A DNA stretch of 7,177 nt. Source: Limnohabitans sp. GTDB taxonomy: Bacteria; Pseudomonadota; Gammaproteobacteria; Burkholderiales; Burkholderiaceae_C. Each line of letters begins with the position of its first letter. Within the stretch, counting starts at the first letter, position 1. Location of the stretch: positions 1-7,177 of the forward strand of contig JAKFXJ010000339.1 in assembly GCA_021731425.1 (NCBI GenBank), in the 5' to 3' direction. The position numbers and the translations under genes are program-made. Shown here one piece after another: positions 5,650 through 7,177 of this stretch. The notes beneath the pieces are model-generated. The model was not told where the DNA came from and made no database searches. It worked only from the letters and a program-made list of their open reading frames with translations.

Positions 5650-6612
5650 ATGGACAGCCTGATCGACGCCTTTTCTTTTTTGCAACAAAGCCTGTTCGAG
5701 GCCGTGGTGCAGCCGCTGGTGTTTGCCGTGGGCCAAGCCCACTTGCTCGACAAGGCCTTTGAGGGCACTGGCTGGCTGGTGGTGGGGCTGCTGCAAATCG
5801 CGGTCTTGTTCTTGGTGGTGGGCCCGATGCAGCGGCGCTGGCCCGCCGAGCCCCTGCACGACCCCCGGGCCGTGCGGGTGGACGTGGTCTACACCCTGAT
5901 CCAGCGCTTGGGCCTGTTCAAGCTGGCCATGTTTTTTTCCTTCGACTGGCTCTTTGAGCAAGCCTGGGGCAGCTTGCGTGGCCTGGGCACGCCCACCTGG
6001 CACCTCGACCAAGTCTGGCCCGGTGTCACCGATGTGGCCTGGGTCAGCTTTTTGATTTACCTGCTGGTGTTTGATTTTGTGAACTACTGGATCCACCGAG
6101 GCCAGCACCAGCTGCCCCGTTGGTGGGCCTTGCACAGCCTGCACCACTCGCAGCGCCAGATGACCATGTGGTCCGACAACCGCAACCACCTGCTTGACGA
6201 CGTGCTGACCAGTTTGGCCCTGTCGGTGGTGGCGGTGCTGGTGGGTGTGGGGCCTGGGCAGTTTGTGGCCTTGGTGGCGCTGGGCCAATTGAGCGAGAAC
6301 TTCCAGCACGCCAACTTGCGCATCTGGTTTGGCCGCGTCGGCGAGCGCTTGTGGGTCAGCCCGCGTTTTCACCGACGCCACCACAGCATCGGCATCGGCC
6401 ACGAGCGCGAGCACCAAGGCGAGCTGCGCCTGGGCGGCTGCAACTACGGCGTGCTGCTGCCCTGGTGGGACATGTTGTTTGGCACGGCCGATTTCACACG
6501 GCGCTACGACCCCACCGGCATCCGCGACCAAGTGGAAAAAGGGCGCGACTACGGGCAGGGCTTTTGGTCCCAGCAGTGGCTGGGCCTGCTGCGCTTGTTT
6601 GGGCGGGCGTGA
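5650..6612 (+). CDS. Sterol desaturase / fatty acid hydroxylase family membrane protein
   Basis: A 320-residue integral membrane di-iron oxygenase of the fatty acid hydroxylase superfamily. Hydrophobic segments near 42-59 and 130-145, with others around 86-100 and 186-212, fit a multi-pass inner-membrane protein. The eight-histidine iron-binding signature is complete: HRGQH (149-153), HSLHH (162-166) and HRRHH (241-245); His180 and His220 lie between them and may also contribute. Family members hydroxylate or desaturate lipids using O2. Many bacterial members are uncharacterised, so the substrate here (fatty acid, sterol-like, carotenoid or other lipid) is open. The ATG at 5650 gives a normal length. 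The gene follows the deacetylase by 6 nt and is likely in the same transcript. Its TGA sits inside a short GTGA tandem repeat. Confidence 0.92.
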   Translation: MDSLIDAFSFLQQSLFEAVVQPLVFAVGQAHLLDKAFEGTGWLVVGLLQIAVLFLVVGPMQRRWPAEPLHDPRAVRVDVVYTLIQRLGLFKLAMFFSFDWLFEQAWGSLRGLGTPTWHLDQVWPGVTDVAWVSFLIYLLVFDFVNYWIHRGQHQLPRWWALHSLHHSQRQMTMWSDNRNHLLDDVLTSLALSVVAVLVGVGPGQFVALVALGQLSENFQHANLRIWFGRVGERLWVSPRFHRRHHSIGIGHEREHQGELRLGGCNYGVLLPWWDMLFGTADFTRRYDPTGIRDQVEKGRDYGQGFWSQQWLGLLRLFGRA

Positions 6613-6625
6613 GTGAGTGAGTGAG
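6609..6625 (+). repeat. Short tetranucleotide tandem repeat, (GTGA)4 plus G
   Basis: Four copies of GTGA followed by G cover the hydroxylase stop codon (TGA, 6610-6612) and the first bases of the 40-nt spacer before the next gene. A change in copy number would leave the hydroxylase reading frame unchanged and would only alter the spacing to the EI24 gene. Confidence 0.7.
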
Positions 6626-6652
6626 GGCTTGGCTTGGGTTAAGCTTTCCGCC

Positions 6653-7177
6653 ATGAAACTCCTGATCGACTCTTTTTGGCGCTCGGCCCTGTATTGCCTG
6701 TACCCGCGGGTGATCGGTCTGTCGGTGTTGCCTCTGGTGTTGATCGTGGCCCTGTCCGGGCTCTTGGGCTATTTGTATTGGGACACGGCCGTCACCTTTG
6801 TGCGCGGCTGGCTCGACGCAAGCGACTGGCTGGACACGATTTGGCGCTGGTTCGAGGGGGTGGGCTTGGGCAACCTCAAAACCGTGGTGGCCCCCTTGCT
6901 GGTGATTTTTGCTTTCACGCCCTTGGTGGTGGTGGCCTCCTTGTTGGCCGTGTCGTTTTTGATGACCCCGACCCTCACCCGCATGGTGGCCGAGCGGCGT
7001 TTTGCAGGTTTGCAGCGCAAGCACGGCGGCAGCTTGCTGCGGAGTTTGGGGTGGACCTTTTTCTCGCTATTGCTGGCGCTGGGGGCCTTGGTGCTGACCT
7101 TGCCCATGTGGCTGGTGCCGCCCCTGGCCTTGGTGCTGCCCGCATTGATTTGGGGGTGGCTGACCTACCGCGTCATG
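6653..7177 (+). CDS. EI24-domain membrane protein (CysZ-like), 5' part only
   Basis: The frame is open from the ATG at 6653 to the window end, giving the first 175 residues with no stop. The protein begins MKLLIDSFWRSALYCLYP and shows hydrophobic segments near 21-41, 78-103 and 134-165, the last two split by a basic stretch (RMVAERRFAGLQRKHGG). The N-terminal FWRSALYCL pattern, the segment SFLMTPTLTRMVAERRF and the segment order resemble EI24/CysZ-type proteins annotated in Burkholderiales. CysZ of enterobacteria is a sulfate transporter, but a transport role should not be assumed here. The missing C-terminus should hold a further helix. No strong ribosome binding site precedes the start. It may be the fourth gene of the propeller-deacetylase-hydroxylase unit, though the 40-nt gap could also hold a promoter that I cannot identify. 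Confidence 0.82.
   Translation, partial: MKLLIDSFWRSALYCLYPRVIGLSVLPLVLIVALSGLLGYLYWDTAVTFVRGWLDASDWLDTIWRWFEGVGLGNLKTVVAPLLVIFAFTPLVVVASLLAVSFLMTPTLTRMVAERRFAGLQRKHGGSLLRSLGWTFFSLLLALGALVLTLPMWLVPPLALVLPALIWGWLTYRVM

Noticed and set aside
4803..5762. A 319-residue plus-strand open frame overlapping the deacetylase in another frame
   Set aside because: It is dominated by Arg, Pro and Ala, lacks motifs, and conflicts with the CE4 signature read in the true frame.
5068..6654. A 528-residue open frame on the minus strand across the deacetylase and hydroxylase genes
   Set aside because: It is rich in His, Gln and Pro as expected from reading GC-rich coding sequence backwards, shows no domain, and spans two genes with complete catalytic motifs on the other strand.
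1..7177. Phage, defence, CRISPR, toxin-antitoxin or mobile-element system
   Set aside because: No integrase, transposase, repeat array, nuclease or toxin-like pair was seen; codon use looks even along the window and the genes are housekeeping or envelope types.

Overview
This GC-rich, densely coding window looks like ordinary chromosome from a betaproteobacterium, most likely Burkholderiales and perhaps Comamonadaceae. That assignment rests on protein style, codon use and GC-rich spacers; no rRNA or other marker gene is present. I found no tRNA, rRNA, insertion sequence, CRISPR array, integrase or attachment site, and no gene-free stretch longer than about 115 bases.

Left part (1-2852): a possible 3' end of an unidentified gene is followed by a GNAT-family acetyltransferase and, 28 nt later on the same strand, a DusC-type tRNA-dihydrouridine synthase. 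A small unknown helical protein (97 aa) faces them tail to tail, its stop codon overlapping that of dusC. Divergent from it across 55 bp is an RsuA-family 16S rRNA pseudouridine synthase. Two RNA-modification enzymes therefore flank the small protein.

Middle (2888-3770): an alpha/beta hydrolase on the minus strand converges on rsuA (35 bp apart) and diverges from the next block.

Right part (3771-7177): a plus-strand run, likely an operon, encodes an exported seven-bladed YVTN/YncE-like beta-propeller, an exported CE4 polysaccharide deacetylase overlapping it by 17 nt, a membrane-bound eight-histidine fatty acid hydroxylase/sterol desaturase-family protein 6 nt downstream, and an EI24-domain membrane protein cut by the window end. 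The four products are exported or membrane-embedded, so an envelope role is a reasonable inference, but nothing in the sequence names the substrate.

No clear new multi-gene system was found. The points most worth checking are the non-canonical TFDTG metal motif of the deacetylase and its coupling to the propeller, the His-bearing loops of the propeller, the possible leaderless promoter of rsuA with a motif shared upstream of the acetyltransferase, and the small unknown protein, the only gene here with a strong Shine-Dalgarno sequence.
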